Origin: Gentiana macrophylla
Taxonomy: Eukaryota; Streptophyta; Magnoliopsida; Gentianales; Gentianaceae
DNA: 64,000 nt
Assembly: GCA_026214975.1 (NCBI GenBank)
Contig: JAOBSW010000041.1
Span: 372,001-436,000 of the forward strand
Direction: 5' to 3'
In this document: in pieces, positions 53,907 to 64,000 of the stretch
How positions within the stretch are numbered: position 1 is the first letter of the stretch
How the letters are laid out: each line of letters starts with the position of its first letter
Notes under the pieces: model-generated
What the model saw: only the letters and a program-made list of their open reading frames with translations
Told to the model about the DNA's origin: nothing
The model's database searches: none
Program-made: the position numbers and the translations under genes

Positions 53907-55530
53907 GGGGATTATTATTTACACCCCACCTAATCTACTCATACACCACTATACACACTACACCACATCTAATAATTCAAATCTACTTTTACACCATACT
54001 TAAATTACAACATTTTATTTATTTATTTGCACCACATACATAATTACAATTTTGTCATACCTACTTACACACCCCATTTTCATCCTATTTCCAATCCAAA
54101 AATATATTACAAAAAGATCCCTAGTTTTTTACATCATACTTTCTTCATCATCATACCATATTATCAACTTCATCGTTTAAACTAGCCTAGAAATACCATA
54201 CTTTCTCCAAATTATTCATCATCATCATCCTCACTAATCTAAAAGTTTGATTTTTTTTTCCTTTTGTAATCCTTTTGATTCTCGATGCTGTAATGGTTAC
54301 CACTTGAGGGGATCAATTTTAACGGGAAAGGAAAATGCTCCCCTAAGTTTTGGATGAAGACAACACCAATGAACTGGGTTATTTCTGATAAGTACAACAC
54401 TGTTGTGACTCTTTTTTGTCCGCATTCTACAGGCAACACTGTAACGTGCTTTCCAACTAAAAAGAAGCCAAAAACGCCTCATCCTCTGAATATTACACTT
54501 TTGTACACTACGAATCACTACTCGTGTGTTTTGATGAAAGATGATTGTCCACTACCTCCTTTAATCAATCCGTGGAAAGAAGAAAGCGCCCAAGGTGTCG
54601 GAAGAGGCGTGTGCAATGCATGGCTCCAATTGTTTGGAGAAAGGATTGACAAGGGGAGCATTTGTTATATATCTAATGGTCGCCTCGCACTTTGAAATTG
54701 AGATCGTAGATTGATGGAAAGAAGATTCGGGTTCATATTTTGTGTTCGTATTTTGTTTTTCTATAAATACATTGATTTCTGATGTATTGTTAATTCGTAT
54801 TGTTGTCGGAATTTTTATATATTTTTGTCGGATGCTCATTAGATGGCTATGTGTAGGGGATGGTTAATTTATGATATTGGGAGCACTTGTGGAATGATGT
54901 TTTTGTGATACTGGAAAAATGTAGTTGATCGTATGTTTTCAGTTGGCCATATCAATGTCAGGATCATCTTGTCGAAAATGTAATTACCACCGTCTATATC
55001 CGACCACCAGTTATGAGTTTGCTAATCATAGATATAAACAATTTTATGCATATATAGTTTTTAAAAAAAAAACGCAATGGACTTGCATCATTTTGTAAGT
55101 CTACCTGGACCTGCATCATTTTGTGAAGCATTATTTATTTATTTATTTATTTTAGAAGCATTTTGTGAAGCAGCTGACTATAGAGATGAATTTTTGGAGA
55201 TGAATTATTTTGAACAAAAGAAAATGGGATAGTGTGGGGAAAAAGCCGATTGAAGGGGGGTGGGGTGGGGGAGGGAAGGACAGTTTGAAGATGGGATGGG
55301 GTGATAATCTATTTTAGAATATTTGAGTGTTATTATAATTTTGAAAACTTGGCAATAGTAAAAATTCATTGGCAAATTTGGTTTTTTTTTATTTCATATC
55401 AGACTGGGGTGTATAGGTAGAATGTGGGACCCGAAACATAAAAGGTGTGGTGTATGAAAAGTTTTTTTTTATTTTTTTACAATACATGGGGTGTATAAGT
55501 AGAATTGCAGGGATGTAAATAAAGGGTCCC
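53907..55530 (+). mobile_element. Mutator-like element carrying an OTU-like relic
   Basis: The left end GGGGATTATTATTTACACCC and the reversed right end GGGACCCTTTATTTACATCC are inverted repeats. Both continue into repeated TCTACT.ATACACC units (left at about 53934 and 53985; right at about 55417 and 55490). The same design is seen in the MITE at 46069. I could not find a clean 9-bp duplication. An ORF of MULE type lies inside. Confidence 0.68.
54354..54695 (+). pseudogene. OTU-like C-terminal relic of a MULE protein
   Basis: 113-residue frame with WVISDKYNTVVTLF, a FP...P block, NHYSCVLMKDDCPLPPLINP and W...NAWLQLFGERIDKG. This pattern matches the C-terminal part of OTU-domain (Otubain-like) proteins encoded by some plant Mutator-like elements: the AS.YN hydrophobic strand, the Hxx(V/C) histidine region and the PP..W motif. 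The N-terminal part with the catalytic cysteine is missing or unreadable. The family call is from pattern memory only. Confidence 0.45.
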
Positions 55531-56106
55531 TTAGTGAAGGGGTTTTTTGTTTGACTTTTCAATGACAATTTCACTCACTTGTGTTGAGACAAATTGATTA
55601 GCATGATGAGATAAATGAACATGACATTCATAATCATTTTGTTCTGATTTATATTTTGGAATAATAGGAGCCACGTTAATAGATGTATACAATGTGTCAT
55701 CATATAGTGTTAAGGAAATTAATGATTAAGGTGTGCAAGTAATAATGTCACATTGTGGAGTCTTATGATATTGATATGTCTTTTACCTATACGGTGGTCA
55801 AGACCAGTGGGAGTACTGGTTATATATTGGTGACGTTACTTTTAAGAATTTTGAGCTATCTTATGTGTTCAAAAGTTGTGCGTACATTTTGGATGAGTCT
55901 CATAAGGTATTAGAGATTTATCGAGATATTTGACTAATAATGGTTAATTTACCTCATAAGGCTTCTGACATTTTTGTGAGATTAATATTGTGACACATAT
56001 TTCTACAACCAATGATGCTATGAAGTTAAATAAGAGGCATTGAGTTTGGCCACTAACTATAGGTTGTCGATACTGCATATTGGCCAATTTTATGTATATT
56101 CGACTG
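55531..56106. other. no gene recognised
   Basis: AT-rich sequence with no domain. It could be old LTR or host sequence into which S4 inserted. Confidence 0.35.
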
Positions 56107-57812
56107 TGTTGGACTTATTTCTTAGTTTTGATGATGAGTGCCATACTAGCTGTTATAGTGAAAAGGCAAAAAGATGTCTAGATAAAATGTATAGGTTTAT
56201 TAGAGTTTGATTTATAAATAGGTTTGATCAAACAAGCCTCGTAAAAAAGGTCATTGATCGTTTATCGCCAGATCGATCTAGGTCGATGAGGGTAGATAGG
56301 TCGATGGATCTGTCTGGAACTCGCCAAGACCGAAGATCGAAGGTGAGGCTCAAACTCGAGAAAAGAAGGCTAAGGGATCAAACTTAGTATTTAATGTCAA
56401 GGATATGGAATCAGAATTTAGGCAAGTCTGTGATGACCTAAACTGATTACATATACCTTGTGTAGAAGGTCTAAGTTCCACAAGTTGGATGATGTTTGGA
56501 ACTTGGTTATATTTAAAATGATGTAATCTAACTTCACAAATAAGAGTTAGATAAAAGGAATCAGCTGCATTATTTTATACAGACAAAAATATGATGTTCA
56601 GCAGACTGATTGGTGTTACAAACAGATCGATGAACCTCGCTTGATATATACCTCGATTAATTCAAGATTATTGGAAGATTACATGGATAAGGATAGCCTA
56701 CTACCTCTGATTTATCAAGCAAATCAAAGTGAGATTAAAAGACGTTGGGATGACTTACATTCTTATCCATTGGATACAAGTCAAGGGGGTGGACATGCGA
56801 TTGTCAAAAAAGTAATCCCGACAATTGTCGACCCTATGAATAGTGACGAGAACGCTGTGCAGATGGGACAAATACAAAGAACGGTCACATTTGAATTTCA
56901 AATTCAAGTCACATGCATTCCTACCTATAAATAGAGAGGACTTTCAACTCAAGAAGAAGAGGATGAATTTTGGAATAAACTTCAAGTGATAACACTGAAA
57001 TAAAAAACACCTGCCGAACTTATCGAGCTTAAGGTCAGCTGATCTAGTTATTTTCTTCAAGTGCATTCGTGTTCAAGTGCATCAAGCATACACACTTGAA
57101 GACCGCTAGCTAGCTGATTATATCATCCTAATCAAGCCGCCGAAATGAATCATTTACTTGATTCAATCTTTATTTTATAAAGAACTCTCTTGAAGACAGT
57201 GAAGCATCTTGTTAGGTGTGAAAGACTGTTGGTTTGTGGTGGAGTGGTGAAGAGGCAATCCTACCCTTCAAGGACAAGTGGAAGACTCAGAGCATGACAA
57301 TCCTACATTCAGGGCCATTTGTGAAGCCATAGTCATTGGTGAAGGACAAACAACTTAGGAATCTTTGTAACAGATAACTCAAAGATCTCTAGTGAATTTC
57401 CTCCAACATCACAGGAGAAGAGTGGACGTATGACAGATTACATCACCTGGAACCACTATAAAAATCTCTACTTACTTACTTCGTGCATTTACTTCTGCAC
57501 TTAATTATTATTCACATCAACTCTTGAATCTAGAAACTCGAAATCACACACATACACTAATGAGTATCTAATACTTAGTAACATATTTAACAACAAGTAA
57601 CAAGGCTTAATTGTGATATTATTCCACGCACAAATTCAAGCAAACTAAACCGCCAAGAGACTCACTCGTTTATCGCCAAGTTATCGAGGTCTCAAAGCAG
57701 ACTCATCAAGTATCAAGAAGTCGAAGTTGCGTGAATTTGTTAACTCCAAAGTTTTAAGTGTTAAGTTTATTCACCCCCTCTAAACTTAACTAAAGCCTTT
57801 CAAGGACCAACA
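56107..57812 (+). repeat. S4 5' LTR
   Basis: TGTTGGACTT ... GGACCAACA, 1706 bp. TATA box TATAAATA at 56926-56933. Same end motifs as the other S LTRs. Confidence 0.9.
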
Positions 57813-57814
57813 AT

Positions 57815-57826
57815 TGGTATCGGAGC
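57815..57826 (+). other. S4 primer binding site
   Basis: TGGTATCGGAGC, two bases after the LTR end. Confidence 0.92.
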
Positions 57827-57915
57827 GGTGCTTACGCTCAAGAAATCCTACTTGTTGTGCTTGTGAAAATTCTTTAAAACTTTCTTTCAAGTTACCGATT
57901 TTCAAAACTTGCATC

Positions 57916-59330
57916 ATGGATAACACACATGATGCTAGAACTATGTTGATGTGTTCTCTTGATGATTTGATGAGTATAAACGTCGAATGCAGGCATATCT
58001 TGTCGCTACTCATGATGAGATGATGGATGTACTAAGCCGAAGGACCACTGAGATTACAAAGGCAAGTGATGGGTGTGAGAATCGAGTACATTCCTAAACC
58101 AAAGAGAGAATGGAATGCGTAAGACAGAAAAAGAGCAAACCTCAACAACATTGCTATTGATATCATCTACGAACCTTGGATAGCAATATGTACATGAAGG
58201 TCAAAGATTGCAAGATCGCAAAGGAACTTTGGGATAAGATTCACTTAATCTGTGAAGGCATCGATGCAATAAAGAAGAACAAAATCGTGTGGCGTAAAAA
58301 TATTTCAAAAGTTCAAGATGCTACCTAATGAAACCATTGAGCAAATGGAATCAAGATTCAATGCTATATCTTTGGATGAACTTACCCCTTGAGTGTAAGT
58401 TATTCAAAAGAGGAAGTAAACACCAAAATCTTGGAAGCTCTACCGCAAGAGATGTTTGGAAAATGAAGGTGATCGCAATTGAAGAAATGAGAAAGTTGCA
58501 TGAAGAAGATACGCTTCAAATTGTTTTCAGATCTCAAGGCCTATGAATTTAGCAAGAAACTTGTACCTGAGACTGAAAAGGAAGAGCCAAAGACCACTGC
58601 ATTGGCTGCTTCACATCATGAAGAAACATCAGGAGGACAGGATGATATCTTTGGATGAGATGCAAGGCTGATTGCCCTACCGAGCAAGAAAATCGAATGA
58701 TGAAGACTGGAAAGGCCCCTACAAGAAATTTCACAAAGAGGCCTCATTGAAAGAAGGAAAGAAGAACCAAAGAAAGATAATGACTATCTATGCTTTCATT
58801 GCAAGAAACCAGACACTTTGACTGATCGTCTCCGAGTTGAAACAAGGCAAGGAACTCGATTATCTTTGCTTCAACCTGCAAGAAGCCTGGACATTTTAGA
58901 CTGATTGTCCGCACTCTCCATCAAGACCAAGAGTCAACAGAGAAGACATGGCAAGAAAGCTATGGTTGCTTGAAGATGAATCAGGATATGAAGTGGAATC
59001 AAAAGGAAATGAATCGGATGACACAAAGATCAAGTTGATTCGATATGGAGGATTATGCTTTGATGGCCAATATGGATGAAACCGAGGAGGTATACAACAT
59101 CTTGTATCTATAAACACTCCTCGCTGGAAGTGATTGTGAATCAACTTGTGGTTCAAATCCTAGAAATTCGACAACAATGAGACTTTGGATGCCATCCTTA
59201 ATCAACTGAGGATAATACAATCTGGTTATGAGGTTGTGAAGGCTGAAAAAGAAGCTCTTGAATTGGAAGTTGGAAGATTGAAAGCTGAATTAAGAGTTCT
59301 CAAAGGAAAGGAAAAGGATGTTGGACAGAA
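57916..59330 (+). pseudogene. S4 gag
   Basis: ATG at 57916 (MDNTHDARTM). The core in shifting frames: DEYKRRMQAYLVATHDEMMD-like, SNMYMKVKDCKIAKELWDKI, KILEALPQEMFG, LKAYEFSKKLVPETEKEEPK. Two zinc-knuckle relics follow (CFHCKKP at about 58794 and CFN.CKKPGHF at about 58868). A coiled-coil segment with YEVVKAEKEALELEVGRLKA lies at about 59225-59285. Multiple stops. Confidence 0.82.
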
Positions 59331-60225
59331 TCAAGATAAGTCTCATTGAATATCCAAAGACCCTCGAATCTGGCCGAACCATCTTGTTCCTCATTGCATA
59401 CAAATCTGGAAAGCCTTATGGTGATAGAACAGGCTTGGATTTGGAACTCAAAGAATCTAACAAGAGTGGATCCAAGAAGGTCATCGAACCTAGTTCCGCA
59501 CTGGTCCTAAGTTTGTACCGCACTAGATCCATCTCCCAAAGAAGGCCGGGCCAAGCAAAGAAACCCAATGAGAATGCCTCAAGGAAGCAAAATCAGAAGT
59601 CTCAGAAGTCAACAGCTCCTAGTAAAATGAATAAATCAAAAAATAGGACTGCTGTACCTTCTAAGCCTGCTGATAGCAGACCTGCTACTAAGTCTGCTGG
59701 ACCACAGAAGGGAAAGAAACAGAAATATTCCAAGGATAAGAATCCTAAATCCAAAAATGTTGATCATTCAAGGGATACTTATCTCAGGGGGAAAGGTAGA
59801 CTGTTCCCTACTGATAATGATTGGAATATTCCTGTATCTAATGCTAGAAACAGTAAGTATAACCATACTACTAGGGTAAAACCTAGACAATGGAATCAGC
59901 AGAGGACTTACATAAGACCTCAGCAGACTCCATATTACAGGGCTGTTCCTAACAGACAGCACACCTATGGTTATGCAAATGTTTCTAACAACAAGAATCA
60001 TTTCAAACAAAGATTATGTACCAAAAGGCCGGAAAACATATGTGGTTCCTACACAACCCATTGTTAGAACTTATGGATGTGTGGAATACATGTTTGAACC
60101 AAAGTATGACACATTTAGAGAAGACCTTATGGAAACATACCAAGGGCCATGCTTGCCATCGACCACTATGGACCCAAACAGTTTGGGTACCTAAAATGCA
60201 TTAACTTTGTTTTGTAGGGTGTCTG
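59318..60225 (+). pseudogene. S4 basic linker between gag and protease
   Basis: A 249-residue frame (59318-60067) rich in Lys, Ser, Asn and Gln: SKKVIEPSSALVLSLYR, QAKKPNENASRKQNQKSQKS, AGPQKGKKQKYSKDKNPKSK and VKPRQWNQQRTYIRPQQTPY. In SIRE-type Copia proteins such a basic, low-complexity linker follows the zinc knuckle and precedes WYLDSGCSRHM. It is probably RNA-binding or unstructured. Confidence 0.72.
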
Positions 60226-60748
60226 GTACTTTGACAGTGGATGTTCCAGACACATGACAAAGAATAAGCACTGTTTAACAAACTTTGTGGCAAAAGATGG
60301 TCCAAGGGTGAATTTTGGCAACAAAAATACACCTGGTTATACAAGAGGATATGGCACACTTATCAGAAATGGACTTACAATCAAGAATGTTGCATATGTG
60401 GAAGGACTGGACTACAACTTGCTGAGCACTGGACAATTCTGTGACTTGGGATACAAGGTCACTTTTGACAAAAACAATTGTATTGTCATTAGTGAAAGAG
60501 GTGATCAAGTTGTACTTGCTGGTAGAAGGCAACAGAACATGTATGTTGTGGATTGGTCTACTGCAGTCCCAGAAACCTGCCTGATTGTCCATACCAAATC
60601 TGAACTCAATTGGTTATGGCACAAGAAGTTAAATCACTTGAATTTTGATGATATTAATCAGTTGGTGAAAAAGAAGTTAGTGGTTGGTTTACCTGAGATC
60701 ACATTCAAGAAAGATGCTATCTGTGATGCATGTCAGCAAGGTAAATAG
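60226..60748 (+). pseudogene. S4 protease and pre-integrase
   Basis: The protease active site reads WYFDSGCSRHMTKNKH at about 60228-60275, the SIRE-type DSGCSRHMT. GRGYGTLIRNG-like (here TRGYGTLIRNG), VAYVEGLDYNLLSTGQFCD and YKVTFDKNNC follow. The pre-integrase zinc region has LWHKKLNHLNFDDINQLVKK and CDACQQGK before an in-frame TAG (60746-60748) that separates it from the integrase core. Confidence 0.85.
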
Positions 60749-61610
60749 ATAAAGTCAAGTTTCAAGTCAAAGACTAAACAATCAACTAACAGAGTGTTGG
60801 AGCTTATGCACATGGATCTTTTTGGACCAATAACTCCAACAAGTGTGACAGGAAAGAAATACACCTTAGTGGTTGTGGATGATTTTTCAAGATACACTTG
60901 GGTGATATTCATGAACAAGAAAAGTGAGACACTCCAAAGCTTGCCTAATCTCTTGAAGAGATTACAAAATGAGAAAAGTTTAACTGTCATAAAGATAAGA
61001 TCATATCAGGGTACTGAATTTCTCAACAAAGTTATAAGAGAATATTGTGAACAGAATGGTGTACTACATCAACTTGTCATTGCTGGTACACCTCAAAGCC
61101 AAATGGGGGTTCTTTGAAAGAAGAAACAGAACATTAAAGGAAGCGGGAAGAACAATGATTTGTGAAGCATTGCTACCGAAAGATATGAAATGGGTCAAGC
61201 GAAGAATACAAAGATGCTATACACAAAATAGAACATCAGTAAACAAGAAGCTGCTGAAAACACCTTATGAGGTTTGGAATGGAAGGATACCTAACATATC
61301 CTATTTCCATCCATTTGGAAGTAAATGTTTTATTCTAAATCACAAAGTTCATTTGAAGACATTCCAACCTAAATCAGATGAAGGAATATTCTTGGGATAT
61401 TCTTCAGTCAGCAGAGCATTCAGGGTACTGAACAAGAGGTCACTAAAACATGAAGAAACAATCCATGTTGTGTTTGATGAACCTAAGTTTACTGGAATGG
61501 AAGATGAAGATCATGAACCTGCTGAGAATCAACAAGTCACTGATCCAGATTGTATTGAAGTTTTGGAAAGGTTCAATGACTTGAAAGTTTCGATCATCGT
61601 CCCTCGCTGA
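60749..61610 (+). pseudogene. S4 integrase
   Basis: LELMHMDLFGPITPTSVTGK (first Asp), YTLVVVDDFSRYTWV, IKIRSYQGTEFLN and, after a frame change, FFERRNRTLKEAGRTMI (Glu). In the second site the usual SDHG is SYQG, so the catalytic Asp is lost. The C-terminus has TPYEVWNGRIPNISYFHPFG, KCFILNHK, DEGIFLGYSSVSRAFRVLNK and IHVVFDEP. The segment after 61570 to 61790 is degraded linker. Confidence 0.87.
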
Positions 61611-61794
61611 TCACCTGCCGATAATATTATCGATGCAACAATCGATGCAAAGATAAGGATCTCTTGAACCCCTCGTAGAAGAAGCTACAAGCAGACCCAT
61701 CAAGATGAGGTTCCCGATAATCAAAATAACCAAAATCCACAATGGTTAAGGAATCACCTCATTTGAACAAGTCATTGGCAATGTACAGCAAGGT

Positions 61795-63374
61795 GTGAGG
61801 ACTAGAAGACAACTGGAAGCTATGTTTACTTGTTTTCTATCTCAAATGGAACCTAAAGTTGTTGAAGAAGCAATTTCAGATCCAGACTGGATAATTGCTA
61901 TGCAAGAAGAATTAAATGAATTTGAAAGAAATCAAGTCTGGACACTAGTTGAAAGGCCTGTTCATGCAAATATCATTGGTACTAAGTGGGTATACAGAAA
62001 TAAACTTGATGAATCTGGTACCATTGTAAGAAATAAGGCCAGACTAGTTGCAAAAGGCTATTATCAAGCAGAAGGAATAGATTTTGATGAAACTTATGCA
62101 CTGTTGCAAGATTGGAAGCTATCGATTATTCTTGGCACATGTTTGCATATAAGAACTTCAAAGTATATCAAATGGATGTCAAAAGTGCATTTTTGAATGG
62201 TATCCTAGAGGAGGAAGTGTATGTTCAGCAACCTCCTGGATTTGAAGTTAAAGATCAAGAAGATAAAGTGTATAGACTCAACAAAGCACTTTATGGATTG
62301 AAACAAGCACCAAGAGCATGGTATGAGACTCTATCTCAATTCTTGGTGGACAATGGTTTTACAAAAGGCACCATTGACAAGACACTTTTCAGAATCAGTG
62401 AAGGAAACAGCACCCTGCTGGTACAAATTTATGTTGATGACATAATTTTTGGCTCTGAAAATGACTTACTTTGTGAAAAGTTTGCAAATCTAATGAAAAG
62501 CAAGTTCCAAATGAGTATGATGGGAGAAATGAACTACTTTTTGGGATTGCAAGTCAAACAAATAAAAGATGGAATCTTTATTCATCAAACCAAGTACACC
62601 AAGGAGTTGCTGAAGAAATTTGGTATGGAAAACAGCACTAAGAGTTCAACTCCTATGAGTACAAATATTAGGTTGGATGAAGATAAAGAAGGCAAAGATG
62701 TTGATCAGACTTTATACAGAAGGATGATAGGCAGTCTGCTGTACCTCACTGCCAGCAGACTTGATATATCCTTTGCTGTAGGTGTTTGTGCAAGATTTCA
62801 ATCTAAACCTAAAGAAAGTCATTTAGGTGCAGTTAAGAGAATTCTCAAGTATCTTAAAGAAACTTTGGGAGTAGGGATATGGTATTCCAAGGAAGGAAGC
62901 TTCAAAGTAATATCCTACTCAGATTCTGATTATGCTGGTTGCAAGATTGATAGAAAAAGCACCTCAGGAACCTGTCAGTTAATGGGAAATAGACTGGTCT
63001 CTGGTTCGACAGAAGAAACAATTCTATTTCAACTTCCATCACTTGAAAGTCGAATACATTGTCGCTGGAAAGCCGCTTGCACAAGTACTATGGCTAAGAC
63101 AACAATTAAGGGATTATGGAATTGAAGAAAAGGAAATTCCAATCATGTGTGACAACACAAGTGCAATTGCAATCACAGAAAATCCTGTTTTGCACTCAAG
63201 AACCAAGCACATTGATGTGAGACATCATTTTATAAGAGATCATGTTGAAAAGAAAGATGTGGTGGTTCTATACATTCTCATCAAGATCAACTTGTCGATA
63301 TTTTCACTAAACCACTTGACAGTGAAAGATTTGCCAAATTAAGGACTGAACTTGGAATCATAAAGATTGACTGA
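61795..63374 (+). pseudogene. S4 reverse transcriptase and RNase H
   Basis: [82 protein letters not shown] and IYVDDIIFGSENDLLCEKF. RNase H: SDSDYAGCKIDRKSTSGTCQ, CDNTSAIAITENPVLHSRTK, HIDVRHHFIRDHVEKKD, then QDQLVDIFTKPLDSERFAK and TELGIIKID followed by TGA (63372-63374). The 62112-63125 frame is open for 337 residues; breaks lie near 62110, 63005 and 63270. Confidence 0.9.
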
Positions 63375-63390
63375 TATTCAGCAGTGTACT

Positions 63391-63468
63391 GGAATTCACC
63401 AAGGGGATTAGTCTTTGCTATGTTGGGTGAGCTCACTTAGCAGATTAGTCATTGGTATCAACAATTCC
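63391..63468 (+). promoter_or_regulatory. post-pol hairpin 1 of S4
   Basis: Outer stem GGAATT/AATTCC (63391-63396 with 63463-63468), middle pairs ACCAA/TTGGT (63398-63402 with 63452-63456), inner stem TGCTA/TAGCA (63416-63420 with 63438-63442), and loop with the perfect palindrome GTGAGCTCAC (63427-63436). It begins 16 nt after the pol stop. Function unknown. Confidence 0.65.
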
Positions 63469-63496
63469 ATGTACTTATGTTTGGACAATTGAGCAA

Positions 63497-63575
63497 ATGA
63501 GGTTGCCAAGGGGATTGGTCTTTGTCATTTTGGGTGAGCTCACTTGACAGATCAGTCATTGGTATTAAACCTCAT
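63497..63575 (+). promoter_or_regulatory. post-pol hairpin 2 of S4 (tandem copy)
   Basis: Outer stem ATGAGGTT/AACCTCAT (63497-63504 with 63568-63575), CCAA/TTGG pairs, inner stem TGTCA/TGACA (63523-63527 with 63545-63549), and the same palindrome GTGAGCTCAC (63534-63543). The stems differ from hairpin 1 yet still pair. Confidence 0.65.
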
Positions 63576-64000
63576 CTTGTATTATCAATTGAACAAAACA
63601 AGAAGAAAACAAGGATCAGCAGAGTACTTTGTCATTGACAGTCTTGAAGTCTACTTATCGCCAGATCAATGAGCCCAGCCCACCTGCTTGAAGATCACCC
63701 TCTTTGGAGGGAACGTTACTCACCAAAGTAATTAAAGTCAAAAAGCATAATGGCGGGATATTTATTTTATCCATTATTACTACGCTTAAACCATCCAACG
63801 GTTACAAACGTTATGGAGGAGTAATGGACCACGTGTCAAGACAAAGATTTAATCGATTTAATCGTGGTTACCTCAATGTATGCGTGCAAAGTGACAGTTT
63901 CAACTACTACTTGTCTATATAATCGATCATTACATAGCGATTCACCACTTGCAATTTTCGCTTATTTTACGCAAAATCTACATCGTGTGAACACAGATTT
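63576..64000 (+). promoter_or_regulatory. promoter-like spacer upstream of the S4 extra ORF
   Basis: Non-coding sequence with a MYB-like CCAACGGTTAC (about 63793), a G-box/ABRE-type CCACGTGTCA (63829-63838), and a TATA box TCTATATAAT (63914-63923) about 75 bp before the window end. In S2 the corresponding spacer also has E-boxes and a TATA-like box. This suggests, but does not prove, separate transcription of the extra ORF. Confidence 0.4.

Larger units (their letters stand above)
56107..64000 (+). mobile_element. SIRE-like Copia element S4, cut by window end
   Basis: 5' LTR, primer site, gag, protease, integrase, RT, RNase H and the post-pol spacer are all present in order. The extra ORF and 3' LTR lie beyond the window. 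RT/RNase H are close to S2 (IYVDDIIFGSE, MIGSLLYLTASR, GVCARFQSKPKESH). Frames are broken at several points and the integrase has lost a catalytic Asp, so it is not autonomous. Confidence 0.92.

Noticed and set aside
53760..54003. 81-residue ORF at the left end of the Mutator-like element
   Set aside because: It crosses the terminal repeat and consists of repeat-derived His/Thr/Tyr runs.
63391..63575. Tandem repeat with spacer that could look like a two-unit CRISPR or a MITE
   Set aside because: Only two imperfect units, a eukaryotic context, and clear position inside a retrotransposon after pol. The base-paired stems change in concert, unlike direct repeats of CRISPR, and there is no target duplication.
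1..64000. Search for disease-resistance, kinase, P450, rRNA, organellar or viral (pararetrovirus) genes
   Set aside because: No NB-ARC, kinase, cytochrome, rRNA or caulimovirus-type motifs were recognised; all long coding segments are explained by transposable elements.

Overview
The window is nuclear DNA of a flowering plant, very probably a eudicot. The evidence is a plant L1-type LINE with a DUF4283-like ORF1, many Ty1/Copia LTR retrotransposons primed by initiator-methionine tRNA (TGGTATC[A/G]GAGC), a Ty3/Gypsy fragment, hAT, PIF/Harbinger and Mutator-type DNA elements, and one small host gene with GT-AG introns. I cannot name the species.
Layout: 1-2161 is the 3' end and long LTR of an Angela/Tork-like Copia element. 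2162-6626 is a patchwork: an unidentified coding fragment, an LTR of a SIRE-like Copia family (here 'S', copy S1), a small Copia remnant, a LINE 3' fragment and a CA/TA microsatellite. 7020-20620 is one degenerate LINE split inside its endonuclease codons by a SIRE-like Copia element (S2, 9137-17667, minus strand) with perfect TGTAT target duplications. 20640-22595 holds a palindromic MITE and, about 175 bp downstream, a 7-exon gene for an unrecognised 80-residue protein whose reading frame stays open across six introns. 22870-26560 is broken Copia and Gypsy debris.
27355-45414 is a nested nest: Copia A (target duplication GAGTC on both sides, 18 kb apart) contains Copia B (itself hit by a 580-bp hAT element) and Copia C, which in turn contains a PIF/Harbinger element and Copia D. 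45420-50045 holds small DNA transposons (a Mutator-type MITE, a GGGCATCC-type MITE, a 165-bp hAT MITE) and a further Copia LTR. 50046-53217 is a chimera ending in the 3' LTR of a third S copy (S3). 53907-55530 is a Mutator-like element with an OTU-like relic. 56107 to the window end is a fourth S copy (S4), plus strand, running off the edge.
Only the 7-exon gene looks like a working host gene. Most transposon reading frames are broken. The observation I consider most novel lies in the S family: just after the pol stop codon, S2 has one and S4 has two hairpins whose stems differ in sequence but keep base pairing (apparent covariation). They are followed by promoter-like sequence and by an additional ORF in the position that SIRE elements use for their env-like gene.
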